Notes: generated by a model not told the origin, from the letters alone. Shown: positions 38,916-47,615, counted from the first letter of the stretch. The stretch: DNA of 64,000 nt from MPNP01 sp963668325 (GCA_963668325.1 OY764222.1:1488001-1552000), one strand, 5' to 3'. Program-made: numbers and translations.

Positions 38916-39185
38916 TGTTGTTTTTTAATTTAAATCAACTTGAATTTCTCAAATTATTTCGGGCGAAGTGAGACAAATCTTTTCAAGAAGCTCCAATAAT
39001 TTTAATAAAATCAATTTCCCCACCATTTCTTTTCCAAGCAGTTAAATTCCCCACCTGGCAAATTTACCCCGCAAAGGCCTAAGCCGGTAACTGTTTGCAA
39101 GCACCGCAGGTCGATCAAATTGCTTGGTGCACCGTAATCCCGTTGGTCTCGATTATTGGTGGGAGTAGTTTGTTCAAATGATCAT

Positions 39186-40124
39186 TCAGTTGTCTTGCTG
39201 CACCTGCAGACAAGCATTCCAGTCCTTGCCCCCTTGGGGTCTTAGGCGCTGTATTTCGGGATGTGCCTGTAGCAGAAGAACCGCGGCCTGATCACCGGCC
39301 ATATCGGCATCATAGCCACACCAGATGGTTTCCGATGGGACCAGATCAATAATCCAGGGGGGCAGCGTTGTGGCCACACCGGCAGTGGAGATGATATATT
39401 GGAAATGGGAACACTCCTTGCACATAGCCGCCGACAGAGTATAAGCCGACAGGGCATCAATCGCACTTTCGACCAACAGGGTTGGTCCCGCTTCCTGACG
39501 CGCCAGCCAGAACCCACCTTGCGCTTTTCTGGACCCCCGGCGCATTCCCTTGAAGGGTCGCCCTGGCATGGTTCCGTGCAACTCGGCCCCAACCGGTAAA
39601 GCCTTGGCATCACGGGTGATAAAAACAGCATTGCCCCTCTGGTCAGCCCCAACAAGATGCTTCCGGTGACACCAGGCAACAAGCGCGGGTGCAATCTGGC
39701 GGTCCCCGACAAGATAAGTCCACACCCGGGGCCAGTACCTTGGGACCAGTTGCAAATCCGGTGCGAGGGTGTTGCTTGCTGCCAACGGGGCGTGCCGACC
39801 ACCTGGTTTGGCTGTTTGGGAACAGGGAACCACCGAAGATTGATAAGCCTGGCAAGACAATTGTTTCAGCCAGGCCAGGGCTTCACCAAAACCGCACCCC
39901 CTGGCATGGATGACAAGATCAATCGCACCGCCACCACCGGTGCCATTGAGGTGATCATAAAATTGGCTACCGGTAATGCTGAGCACTGAGCCGGAACGAC
40001 GCCAGCGGTTTTGATCACTTGGATCACGCTGATAACCGCAGGCTTCGGCCACCCGACCAAGGGATATGTCCCTGAGCCGGGTGATCTGTTGGCACGACCA
40101 TGGTCTTATTGGTCCAGGTCTCAT
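39186..40124 (-). CDS. TOPRIM primase-like protein of the Tn7/Mu-like element
   Basis: A 312-residue protein. The N-terminal region (NRWRRSGSVLSITGSQFYDHLNGTGGGGAIDLVIHARGCGFGEALAWLKQLS) resembles the primase N-terminal zinc-finger/DNA-binding fold, but the CHC2 zinc-binding residues are absent. The C-terminal half is a TOPRIM domain: LLVESAIDALSAYTL (the conserved Glu and DA) and IWCGYDADMAGDQAAVLLL (DxD). This combination resembles primase-related proteins of phages and plasmids. It starts in a 4-bp overlap with the ATPase gene, so it belongs to the transposition operon. Function in transposition is not known; it may prime or process DNA at the joined ends. Confidence 0.82.
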   Translation of the reverse strand: MRPGPIRPWSCQQITRLRDISLGRVAEACGYQRDPSDQNRWRRSGSVLSITGSQFYDHLNGTGGGGAIDLVIHARGCGFGEALAWLKQLSCQAYQSSVVPCSQTAKPGGRHAPLAASNTLAPDLQLVPRYWPRVWTYLVGDRQIAPALVAWCHRKHLVGADQRGNAVFITRDAKALPVGAELHGTMPGRPFKGMRRGSRKAQGGFWLARQEAGPTLLVESAIDALSAYTLSAAMCKECSHFQYIISTAGVATTLPPWIIDLVPSETIWCGYDADMAGDQAAVLLLQAHPEIQRLRPQGGKDWNACLQVQQDN

Positions 40125-40924
40125 TGGTCCAGTTCACCAAGAGCCTCTTCCACATGAACGGCCGTTACCAGACGGGATTTATTCAGGGCCGCCGCAACCA
40201 GGGCAAAATGAGTCAGCCGGTCCAGCATACGTGGAACACCCTTACTGGCCAAGGCCAGGGCGGCAATCGCCGCCGGTTCAAACAGATCACTCTCGTAACC
40301 GGCAAGGCGCAACCGATGGCTGAGATAACCACCAACTTCCTCTTCACTCAGACCGCCTAGGCTGCACCGAATGACAATCCGTTGGGATAATGACGCATGG
40401 GTCGCCATCTGTTGCAGACGTCGCCGCAATTCACTGAGCCCAACGAGCAGCAGACATAACCGTTTCTCGGAATCCATCTCGTAATTGGTCAACAGACGCA
40501 ACTCCTCCAGAATGGTATTATGCAAATGATGAGCTTCGTCAAAAATCAGCACCGGATATTGCCGGGCGGCAACAACCAGCCGGGATACCTCCTCCTGGAT
40601 GGCCTTGAAGGCCGCGGCCCGGCTGGTAAAACGGTCCAGGCCAAAGGCGTTGGCAATGGTATTGTAACTGTCGAGAACCGAACCTGTGGAGAGGGTTACA
40701 TAACAGACCCGATATTGGTTGGGATGCAACTGGCTCACGACCTGGCGGCAGAGCGTGGTCTTGCCAGTGCCGGCCTCCGCCGTCAACAGACCAATACCTC
40801 GCAGTTCCAGGAGATGCTGTAGACGATGACGGGTTTCCGAGGCCGCGGTATAATCGAATAATTCATCCGCCTTGGGGGCCACATCAAATGGATAGTGCTT
40901 GAGGCCAAAATGTACTTTATACAT
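40121..40924 (-). CDS. ExeA/TniB-like AAA ATPase of the Tn7/Mu-like element
   Basis: A 267-residue AAA ATPase. The ExeA-like start YKVHFGLKHYPFDVAPKADELF is followed by Walker A TAEAGTGKTTLCRQVV near residue 55, Walker B VLIFDEAHHLHNTILEELRLLTN near residue 125, and the sensor/arginine region SLSQRIVIRCSLGGLSEEEVGGYL. It is of the type used by IS21, Tn7 (TnsC), Tn5053 (TniB) and Mu (MuB) to choose target DNA and activate the integrase. Start and stop both overlap neighbours by a few bases. Confidence 0.9.
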   Translation of the reverse strand: MYKVHFGLKHYPFDVAPKADELFDYTAASETRHRLQHLLELRGIGLLTAEAGTGKTTLCRQVVSQLHPNQYRVCYVTLSTGSVLDSYNTIANAFGLDRFTSRAAAFKAIQEEVSRLVVAARQYPVLIFDEAHHLHNTILEELRLLTNYEMDSEKRLCLLLVGLSELRRRLQQMATHASLSQRIVIRCSLGGLSEEEVGGYLSHRLRLAGYESDLFEPAAIAALALASKGVPRMLDRLTHFALVAAALNKSRLVTAVHVEEALGELDQ

Positions 40925-42216
40925 TACTTCTCCTCCTTCTCATCATCGCTGGGGCCAAACCGCAAGGGCGGTCGACCACGTGGAATGGTGGTATTGGCAA
41001 AGAGGTCCAAAAGAGTGGCCTCGCCAACGGGTTTGTTATCATGATAAACCAACAGCGGCCGTCCCGGTGGGGCCGACGGGTCATAACGCAAGGTAACCGT
41101 TTGGCCTACCAATTCCGGTGCCACCTCATACTGACGATTGTCAAGCGACACGGTGTGGGCTTGGTTGACCTTGCGGCTGACCTCGTGCAGGAACATAAGA
41201 TCAAGGTCAAGGTGTGGTTCAGGATAGCGAACATGCTCAGCCTTGGCGACCCAACAATCCATCGGAGTGGCATTGTCAAGACCACGATGCGGTGTCATGT
41301 GATAGTCGCTATCAATCCAGCAACGGGTCCGTTCATTGAGGGTTGCAAGGTTGGGAATGGCATCGTCGGCAAGCGGTGCCAGCAGCTGATCTCTGACCCG
41401 CCGAAAATATCTTTCAATTTTGCCTTTTCCTTGTGGAGCGTACGGCCTTGCATGTAGTAACGCGATGTTCAGACGGGCGCAGACAATGGACAAATGTTTC
41501 GATCGGAAGTTGGCTCCATTGTCGGTATAAAGTCGAGTTGGCACCCCTCGACGGGTAATGGCCTCGCGCAGGACATAAAGAAAGGCCCAGGCCTTTTCGG
41601 AGAAGGCAAAATGGGCATAGGGTATGATCCTGGTCGCATCATCAAGGATGGCCAGCAAATAGGTCCGGCGAAGACGCCCCTTGGCATCAGGAATTTTGGG
41701 ACCATACATGACATCGGCTTGCCAGAGTTCACCGGGATAGCGGTATTGAAACCGACGCAGATCCTGTCCCCGGAAAGGATCCTCCTTGACCATCAGCCCC
41801 TCACGGGTAAACAGACGATGCACCGTTGAGGGCGAGACCGGAACATCCGGGGGAATCTCACCAGTTTGGCGGCCTTCGGCAATTACCTGACGAACACTCA
41901 AGACGGGAGTGTTGTGTTTGATGGCCAGGAGTGTCTCACTGACTTCCGCCGGCATCCGACGTGGTTGGGCCCGTTCACTGCGCTTTTTGGGCAGCAGCCC
42001 CTCATAACCCTTGTGTTCATAATTGCGGACCCAATCCACAAGTGTTCCTGAAGCCACACGGGTTCGGCTACTACCGGGAATGGTGTGAGCTTTGGCCGCC
42101 AGGTTGGCAATGATGACATTCCTTTCCGGACCGGCTGGCCAGGCAATGATCTGGGCCACCAGGCCATAGCGAAAGAGAGCGACATCCTCGCGGTGCCGGT
42201 TTGGTGATGTTGTCAT
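40924..42216 (-). CDS. DDE integrase/transposase (Mu-A/TniA-like) of the Tn7/Mu-like element
   Basis: A 430-residue DDE recombinase. N-terminal helix-turn-helix segments (GTLVDWVRNYEHKGYEGLLPKKR and VSPSTVHRLFTREGL) precede an rve catalytic domain: LWQADVMYGP (D), RLYTDNGANFRSKHL (D), APQGKGKIERYFRRVRDQLL (E). A C-terminal Mu-transposase-like beta-barrel follows (KVNQAHTVSLDNRQYEV). The open frame begins at 42369, but the ATG at 42216 has a strong AAGGAGG at proper spacing and a family-like start, so I choose it. Next gene overlaps by 1 bp. Confidence 0.92.
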   Translation of the reverse strand: MTTSPNRHREDVALFRYGLVAQIIAWPAGPERNVIIANLAAKAHTIPGSSRTRVASGTLVDWVRNYEHKGYEGLLPKKRSERAQPRRMPAEVSETLLAIKHNTPVLSVRQVIAEGRQTGEIPPDVPVSPSTVHRLFTREGLMVKEDPFRGQDLRRFQYRYPGELWQADVMYGPKIPDAKGRLRRTYLLAILDDATRIIPYAHFAFSEKAWAFLYVLREAITRRGVPTRLYTDNGANFRSKHLSIVCARLNIALLHARPYAPQGKGKIERYFRRVRDQLLAPLADDAIPNLATLNERTRCWIDSDYHMTPHRGLDNATPMDCWVAKAEHVRYPEPHLDLDLMFLHEVSRKVNQAHTVSLDNRQYEVAPELVGQTVTLRYDPSAPPGRPLLVYHDNKPVGEATLLDLFANTTIPRGRPPLRFGPSDDEKEEK

Positions 42217-42283
42217 AAGTAAAAACCTCCTTTTTGACTTGTTTTTTAAAATATCGGAGGAAAATGGGGCCCGATTCGGCAAA

Positions 42284-42892
42284 TCAGCAGGGGCCACCTT
42301 GTGTTGGGGGCCCAGTTTGCGACTCAATAGGGTGGCTGCAGGATCTAAATCCAACCGGTCGGGGGACATATTCGAGGTGATTGTTATACTGCTTGCGCAA
42401 AGTCACCAGCAGCGTGGTGGTCGTCCCCTTCTTGGCCCGGAAGGTTCCAACCGTCAGCGGCGCTTCGGCATAAAGCTCGGCGAACAAACCTCGGGCAAGA
42501 TGCAGAGCCAGGGAGGCCCAAAGAATACGTCTTTTGAGCCACCGGCGCTGGGCTCGCCAAGTCCCATGATGGTTGGGACGTAGACGGTTATGGGCCGCGG
42601 TCAGGTTTGGACACTCTTCAGCAGCTAGAGCAACCTCTTCAATTGCCTGGAGGGTGCCGGGTTTGCTTGCTGCCATAAACTCTGGCAACAGGCTGAACGT
42701 CATCTGACAGGTGCGACAGTAATAGCGCGTAATGTTTATATTAGAGGGTGTTTTGCGAGGGTAACTCCCATGGCGGTGGAACTGACAGGTACTTTTTTGT
42801 GTGTTGGGACAGCACTCAAGTCTTGCTTCCTGCCATGCTTGCTTATAAATATAGTCGTCGACCGAAAGTGTGGTTTGATGAATGAGTTGCAC
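42284..42892 (-). CDS. Zinc-ribbon/HTH protein, first gene of the Tn7/Mu-like operon
   Basis: A protein of about 202 residues. CCPNTQKSTCQFHRHGSYPRK and RYYCRTCQMTFSLLPEF give a zinc-ribbon pattern (Cys pairs and HRHG), followed by a helical region LQAIEEVALAAEECPNLTAAHNRL. I use GTG at 42892, preceded by AAAGGA at good spacing, because the ATG at 42958 lies inside a strong hairpin. Small zinc-ribbon proteins of this kind occur beside DDE integrase and ExeA-like genes in other elements; the role could be end or target recognition. No TniQ homology is evident. Confidence 0.7.
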   Translation of the reverse strand: MQLIHQTTLSVDDYIYKQAWQEARLECCPNTQKSTCQFHRHGSYPRKTPSNINITRYYCRTCQMTFSLLPEFMAASKPGTLQAIEEVALAAEECPNLTAAHNRLRPNHHGTWRAQRRWLKRRILWASLALHLARGLFAELYAEAPLTVGTFRAKKGTTTTLLVTLRKQYNNHLEYVPRPVGFRSCSHPIESQTGPPTQGGPC

Positions 42893-42941
42893 TGGTGGGT
42901 CCTTTATTGTGGTTTGTGTGGTAACGTTCACAATAATGCCG

Positions 42942-42978
42942 GAGTATTCGGGGGGCAACCCCCGAATACTCCTTTTTT
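42942..42978 (+). terminator. Strong hairpin with T run ahead of the Tn7/Mu-like operon
   Basis: GGAGTATTCGGGG (42942-42954), a 5-base loop, CCCCGAATACTCC (42960-42972), then TTTTTT. It would stop plus-strand transcripts, while the operon runs on the minus strand and starts about 50 bp downstream of it. It may insulate against antisense reading or be a protein-binding dyad. Confidence 0.75.
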
Positions 42979-43220
42979 ATGCTGTAATGATCTTGGGAGT
43001 ATGGTTTTAGTTTGGCCCTGGGAGGGTCAGACAAACTTGCATGCTACGGTAATGACCGTTCGGAGTTTCCTGGGAAAAGGAAACTCTACTTGAAAAAATT
43101 TAGCTACTGGGGAAAGAAAAAAGTAACCTGTTCAAATTAATTCAGTTTCCCAGTAATTCGGTACTGAAATAATATGGGAAAAATACCCCGTTACGATTTG
43201 AAATAAAGTGGTAACCAACA

Positions 43221-44432
43221 ACAGTGCGGCAGAAGACCACGCGTTCCTTTGCCACCGCCACCAAGATGATCCAGCCCCACAGTCGCCACCAGCGTGTCAT
43301 AGTTCAGGGTGGTGGTGTCCTGCACGGCCAAAACCACCGATTGGGACCGACAACGCTCCACGGTCGCTTCATAATGGGAGAACATTATATCGTCCATCTT
43401 GATAGCCTCATTCGATAATAAGCGATACGCGGCCTGTTGGTCGGCCGCACGCGGAAAAAGAGCCGGCAGGGCAACTCCAGGTGCCGCCAGCCAGGCTTGG
43501 CCCATGGCCATGATCCGGCGGCGAATACGCCCATCAGGATAGGCACAGCGGGCATATTCCCTTGTGGCCCACTCACCCTCACACCACGGCTCCGAGGTCT
43601 GGCCCAGAACACGAGCCGGTTCAACACACAGTTGCGCCTGCCAGTTGTCTACCAACGGTTGCAACCAGACCTGCCGCCGGATACCCGAACGCCGACCTGA
43701 TGAGCACCGGGGACAACAAGACCAACCAGCCGAGCGATAACTGGTACCGGTATATCCCGGGGCCACAAAAGTTTGTAATAACACTGGACGCTGCTGATAA
43801 TAATAGGCCCAATCATCAGCAATGCAACTGGTCGCCAGTTGTAGGGCCCGCGAGGCCAGACCATGGACCCGTACCGATGGCAAAAGCAAAAATCGGTTGT
43901 TGCACAGCACCCGGCCAATATGAGCATGGCGAGCCTTCACTGACCAGCCAATAACTTCATCCCGTGGAAGCAGTTGCAAGCCCGCACTGACAAAACTGAG
44001 ACCGCCCAGGATACCATAACGCGAGGAGCGTAGCCAATAGAGTATACGTCCACCCGGTGAACGCCTCCACCCTTCGGGATGATGGCTGGCCATCATTTTT
44101 TCCCAGGCCAAACGCTCGGTTTTAGTTACACGCGCCACGCTGAGGGTGCCCAGTTCCGACAAGCTACACTTAATGGTTTGATCTGGAAACCCGGTTGGTA
44201 AAGAGGCATGAGCCTCCGGCATCACGACCTGGGCGGCTGGCAAGGAGACCTCAAGAAGCGCGGCCAGTTTCGGTAGAAGTTTCTGGGCAGCCGCTCGGCT
44301 ACTCAACTGCTCGCGATGGCAAAGGGCTTCAGCCAAGGCTGTGCGAGACAGCCCGGAAACCTCAGTGTTCTGACAAACCTGCCTGAACCAGCAAGCAGTG
44401 TCGGATGAAAGTTGAAAAGTACCAATAAACAT
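43221..44432 (-). pseudogene. DUF4338 (DruA-like)-Tn5/IS4-type transposase fusion, N-terminal part
   Basis: Residues 1 to about 255 match the DUF4338 pattern, the domain of the Druantia protein DruA: LSRTALAEALCHRE, WRRSPGGRILYWLRSSRYGILGGLSFVSAGLQLLPRDEVIGWS, NNRFLLLPSVRVHGLASRALQLATSCIADDW and QRPVLLQTFVAPGYTGTSYRSAGW. Then follows a Tn5-type transposase N-terminus: EGEWATREYARCAYPDGRIRRRIMAM, LPALFPRAADQQAAYRLLSNEAIKMDDIMFSHYEATVERC and the catalytic VQDTTTLNYDTL. The frame breaks at the Tn7/Mu-like insertion. Joined with 37882-38910 the protein is exactly 746 residues. Confidence 0.88.
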
Positions 44433-44485
44433 GGCATAGTGATTCGCATAAAATCATTGCAGAGTCAAGTGTGATACATTGATAG

Positions 44486-44760
44486 GTACCGGTCCAGGTG
44501 TGGATAATCTGGCCAATCCGACGGATCGGAACAAGCTGGGAAATCGCCAGATACACCACCAGCTTTTGCAGATGATGGCCATACTGGACCGGGGCCTTGA
44601 CATCTGCTGGAAAGGAACCGGTGGTGGTTTCCCCACAATTCTTACACTGACAAGCCATGATATGATGGTCAGTAATCACCAGGGGTCTTCGGGCCGGTAT
44701 ATCCTGTACTTGTCGGGTCTTTGTTATTGTTGCGTTATGGTCACCCGTCAAGGAGCCACC
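44486..44760 (-). pseudogene. IS66 transposase TnpC, middle part
   Basis: Between the right junction of RIT2 and the Tn5-type element. It reads GGSLTGDHNATITKTRQVQDIPARRPLVITDHHIMACQCKNCGETTTGSFPADVKAPVQYGHHLQKLVVYLAISQLVPIRRIGQIIHTWTGT, the zinc-ribbon and linker region of an IS66 transposase (RQVxDIP, CxxCG, FPxxVxAPxQYG). Confidence 0.93.
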
Positions 44761-44863
44761 TTATGCCGACAAATTTATTATGCCGACAACTGTTCCCAAT
44801 TCCTTTATTCATGGGGATTGTAAGTTTTATTTGTCGGCATAATAATTGGTGAAGGTTTGGAAC
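44761..44863 (+). repeat. RIT2 left terminal inverted repeat
   Basis: A 103-bp perfect inverted copy of 51999-52101. TTATGCCGACAA occurs at 44761 and 44778, with the inverse TTGTCGGCATAA at 44831-44842. Confidence 0.95.
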
Positions 44864-45002
44864 AAGTCTTGAAAGGCTTGGATCAGTTAGAATTTGCTCT
44901 GTATTTGGATCAGGTTGTCATAAATAACACCATTTTCATTTGAAAAAGAACATAAATACAACTACAGCGAACCAAGAAATACCAGAACATCATCATCGGG
45001 CT

Positions 45003-45091
45003 TGTAGATTATGTAAAGCAAATTGTTATGTAAAGTCCAAAGCGCCAAGCTCCTTACCATCAGTGTCTTAAGTGCATACTACTTTACATAA
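45003..45091 (+). repeat. RIT1 left terminal repeat with flanking TGTAGA
   Basis: An 89-bp perfect inverted copy of 48621-48709. TTATGTAAAG lies at 45009 and 45026; the inverse CTTTACATAA lies at 45082-45091. Confidence 0.93.
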
Positions 45092-45138
45092 CAATATTCT
45101 GAATTTTCCTTTTAATTTTCTAATACAGGAGAATTCTT

Positions 45139-46686
45139 ATGACTTTAGAACAAAAGTCGATTTCGGATTGTACTCGGCAATTCGATTCCCAAAGTCCCTA
45201 CCTACCGGAGTTTCGTGAATTCTTACGGCGCTCATGTTTTGTGGAGAATACGGCTACCAGGTATCTCGGTCATGCACGACATTTTCTGATCTGGTTGCAT
45301 CAATCCAAGCACGATATTGTATCTATTGATGATGTTATATTACGCCAGTTCAGAGATCATGACTGCACGTGTTGGCCTTATCACAAAGCCTGGCTTTCAG
45401 GAAATCACCCCCACATTAAGCGTGTAATGACCGGTGTTTACCGATTGGTCGATTATCTTGAACAAGAGGGGCACACTTACCAGCCAAGCCCACTTTATGA
45501 GGTGCAAGATGTGCTTGATCGATTAACCACCCATTTGCTTACACGCGGGTATCGTGAAAGCACTATTCAGTGTATAAACAATATCGCTCGCCATTTTTTA
45601 TACTGGTTGCATCGCTCAAGAATACCAGTGTCGCAACTGGATGCGAAGACCGTGGAGCGGTTTTTCGGCCATGACTGTGTGTGTGGGCCATGCTTAACAG
45701 GTATAAGCGACCACAAATCATCTCGTATTTCGGTTAGGCGTTTCATAAAGTTTTTGGTTTTGGAGGGGTTGGTAGATCATCCCAGTCTGATACCACCCCA
45801 AAAGACCAAGCCTCATATGCCGGAATTTGAACAGTGGCTTCGCCGTCATCGGGGTATTCAAGACGTGACTATCGTCAAGCACGTACGACATGTAAACAGT
45901 CTGCTTCCACTCCTAGGGGACCCGACATATTACGATGCAATCCATATCCGTACGGTGTTATTGCAACAGTTTCAATCCTGTTCGGTACGACGGGCTGGGG
46001 CATTGGCCGATTCATTCCGTCATTATTTAAGGTATCTTAGTGCCGAAGGTGTTTGCTCACCCTCCTTGCTTAATGCGGTACCATCGGTGAAACGCTGGAC
46101 CAAGACTGAACTACCCCGCTATCTTTCTCCAGAGGATATTGAGAAAGTCATCGACACCTGTGATTTGTCCAAGCCCGTTGGTCTGCGCAACCGGGCCATG
46201 TTTTTACTGATGATGCGGTTGGGCTTGCGTCCCGGGGATATCAAGGCACTTAAATTTGCCGATCTTGATTGGTCAAAGGCCCAGATCCGTGTGTGTGGCA
46301 AGGCCCGTCATACTGTTGCCTTGCCCTTGCCTCAGGATGCGGGTAATGCGGTGCTGGATTATCTGGAAAAAGCTCGCCCCAAAAGTGCTGATGAACACGT
46401 CTTTCTGACCGCACGGGAACCTTGCCGCCCCATTGGCAACTCCAACACAATCAGTGGTGAAGTAACAACAGCACTGCAACGAGCAGGGATTGAACAAACG
46501 AGCAGGATGGGTGCGGGGGTATTCCGCCATTCAGCAGCCACCAATTTGCTCCGAGGGGGTGCATCACTCAACGAGCTTCAGACATTGTTGCGCCACCGTC
46601 ACTTTGGTACAACGACAATTTATGCCAAGGTGGACGTGCCAATGCTGCAGGAAGTCGCCCAACCATGGCTGGGAGCTGGACAATGA
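45139..46686 (+). CDS. RIT1 tyrosine recombinase A (RitA)
   Basis: A 515-residue phage-integrase-family recombinase, longer than the other two of the trio because of an extra N-terminal region containing two SAM-like core-binding segments (around residues 20-120 and 130-210). The catalytic residues are visible: Arg in MRLGLRPGDIKAL, Lys in VCGKARHTVALPL, HSAATNLLR, His in LRHRHFGTTT and the nucleophile Tyr in TTTIYAKVD. An AGGAG box precedes the ATG. The stop overlaps the RitB start (ATGA at 46683). Confidence 0.93.
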   Translation: MTLEQKSISDCTRQFDSQSPYLPEFREFLRRSCFVENTATRYLGHARHFLIWLHQSKHDIVSIDDVILRQFRDHDCTCWPYHKAWLSGNHPHIKRVMTGVYRLVDYLEQEGHTYQPSPLYEVQDVLDRLTTHLLTRGYRESTIQCINNIARHFLYWLHRSRIPVSQLDAKTVERFFGHDCVCGPCLTGISDHKSSRISVRRFIKFLVLEGLVDHPSLIPPQKTKPHMPEFEQWLRRHRGIQDVTIVKHVRHVNSLLPLLGDPTYYDAIHIRTVLLQQFQSCSVRRAGALADSFRHYLRYLSAEGVCSPSLLNAVPSVKRWTKTELPRYLSPEDIEKVIDTCDLSKPVGLRNRAMFLLMMRLGLRPGDIKALKFADLDWSKAQIRVCGKARHTVALPLPQDAGNAVLDYLEKARPKSADEHVFLTAREPCRPIGNSNTISGEVTTALQRAGIEQTSRMGAGVFRHSAATNLLRGGASLNELQTLLRHRHFGTTTIYAKVDVPMLQEVAQPWLGAGQ

Positions 46687-47615
46687 CAGTACACGATGAT
46701 ATTGAACGCTTTGTCAGTTACAAGCAGCAACTTGGGTTGAAATACGTCAAGGAAGCTAAATTATTACGTGCCTTTGGCAACTGGGCTGACGAGCGTGGTG
46801 AGCGTTATATCCTCCAGTCCAGTGTTATAGCTTGGGTACAACAAGGTCTGACTTTGCGTAGTCAACATTTCCGGTTGAAGCTGGTTCGAAGATTTGCCTT
46901 GTGGTTACAAGCCGAAGACCCGCTTCATGAAATTCCACACCTGGATGCGGGCGGGCGGCAAGTTAATCTAACGAGGCGACCGACGCCACACCTGCTTGAG
47001 GATGATGAAATCCGTTTGGTCATGGATGCTATTCTTACCATGCCGCGGGTGGAGATGTTCAATCGCCAAACCTACCACACTGGTATAGGACTCATGGCAA
47101 CGACAGGATTACGCGTTGGGGAGGCCTGTTCATTGAAGGTGACTGACCTTACGGAAGATGGGCTTACCATTCGTGCTGGTAAATTTGGCAAAAGCCGTTT
47201 GGTTGCCTTGCATTCAACAACGCACGACGCTCTCAATCGTTATCTTGCGTTACGTAACAGTTATGCCTTCGACAGTGACAATTTGTTTGTCCTCGTGAGT
47301 GGAAGAGTCATGACCTCCGGTAACCTGGGTTACACTTTCAGGAAAATTGTGCGTAAACTCGGATTACGTGGCCCCAAGGGAACTTCTGGAACCCGCCTTT
47401 ACGATCTGCGGCATGCTTTTGCGACAAGAAGTCTTACCCAGGCCATAACAACTGATCGGGACAGTATCAGCAGACATATGCTGGCCTTGAGTACTTACAT
47501 GGGTCATGCTCATGTAACATCCACTTACTGGTATCTGGAAGCAACACCGGTGTTGTTGGAGCAGGTTGCAGCTGTCACTGAAAATGCCTTTGACCAAAGC
47601 GGGAGGGTGCAATGA
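46683..47615 (+). CDS. RIT1 tyrosine recombinase B (RitB)
   Basis: A 310-residue recombinase. I choose ATG 46683, in the ATGA overlap with ritA, over an in-frame ATG 18 bp upstream. N-terminal core-binding segment DDIERFVSYKQQLGLKYVKEAKLLRAF; catalytic pattern GLRVGEACSL (Arg), GKFGKSRLVAL (Lys), LRHAFATRSL (HxxR), and GHAHVTSTYWYLEATP (His and Tyr). The stop overlaps ritC by 4 bp. Confidence 0.92.
   Translation: MTVHDDIERFVSYKQQLGLKYVKEAKLLRAFGNWADERGERYILQSSVIAWVQQGLTLRSQHFRLKLVRRFALWLQAEDPLHEIPHLDAGGRQVNLTRRPTPHLLEDDEIRLVMDAILTMPRVEMFNRQTYHTGIGLMATTGLRVGEACSLKVTDLTEDGLTIRAGKFGKSRLVALHSTTHDALNRYLALRNSYAFDSDNLFVLVSGRVMTSGNLGYTFRKIVRKLGLRGPKGTSGTRLYDLRHAFATRSLTQAITTDRDSISRHMLALSTYMGHAHVTSTYWYLEATPVLLEQVAAVTENAFDQSGRVQ

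Larger units (their letters stand above)
38916..43220 (-). mobile_element. Tn7/Mu-superfamily element with zinc-ribbon, DDE integrase, ExeA-like ATPase and TOPRIM primase-like genes
   Basis: A 4305-bp element bounded by TGTTG...CAACA and flanked by the 5-bp direct repeat ACAGT (38911-38915 and 43221-43225). TGT/ACA ends and 5-bp duplications are typical of the Tn7, Tn5053/Tn402, Tn552 and Mu group. It interrupts the Tn5-type transposase; removing it with one repeat restores LLPHCGVAVTPAGRP. Four genes run leftward as a tight operon. No TniQ/TnsD-type targeting gene, resolvase or cargo gene was seen. Both ends are AT-rich and contain ATTATTTC repeats that could be transposase sites. Confidence 0.9.
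37527..44485 (-). mobile_element. Tn5/IS4-type element with a DUF4338-fused transposase
   Basis: The ends are near-perfect 28-29 bp inverted repeats, CTATCAATGTATCACACTTG and on to CTCTGCA at 37527-37554, inverse at 44458-44485. It lies inside IS66 tnpC. GTACCGGTC is found on both sides (37518-37526 and 44486-44494), the 9-bp duplication usual for Tn5-group elements; because the repeat borders share bases, 7-11 bp are possible. Removing the element and one repeat restores the IS66 frame as ...HTWTGTRLSEGT. Its own transposase gene is cut by the Tn7/Mu-like element at 38916-43220. Confidence 0.9.

Noticed and set aside
42217..42369. N-terminal extension of the DDE integrase
   Set aside because: The extension overlaps the zinc-ribbon gene, and the strong AAGGAGG lies before the ATG at 42216.
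43221..44432. A Druantia defence system
   Set aside because: Only a DruA-like domain is present, fused to a transposase; no DruB-DruE-type genes (large helicase) are near, so this is a mobile-element protein.
44761..45091. CRISPR-like array from repeated TTATG motifs
   Set aside because: The repeats are terminal recombinase sites with fixed layout in mirrored copies; there are no regularly spaced repeat-spacer units or cas genes.
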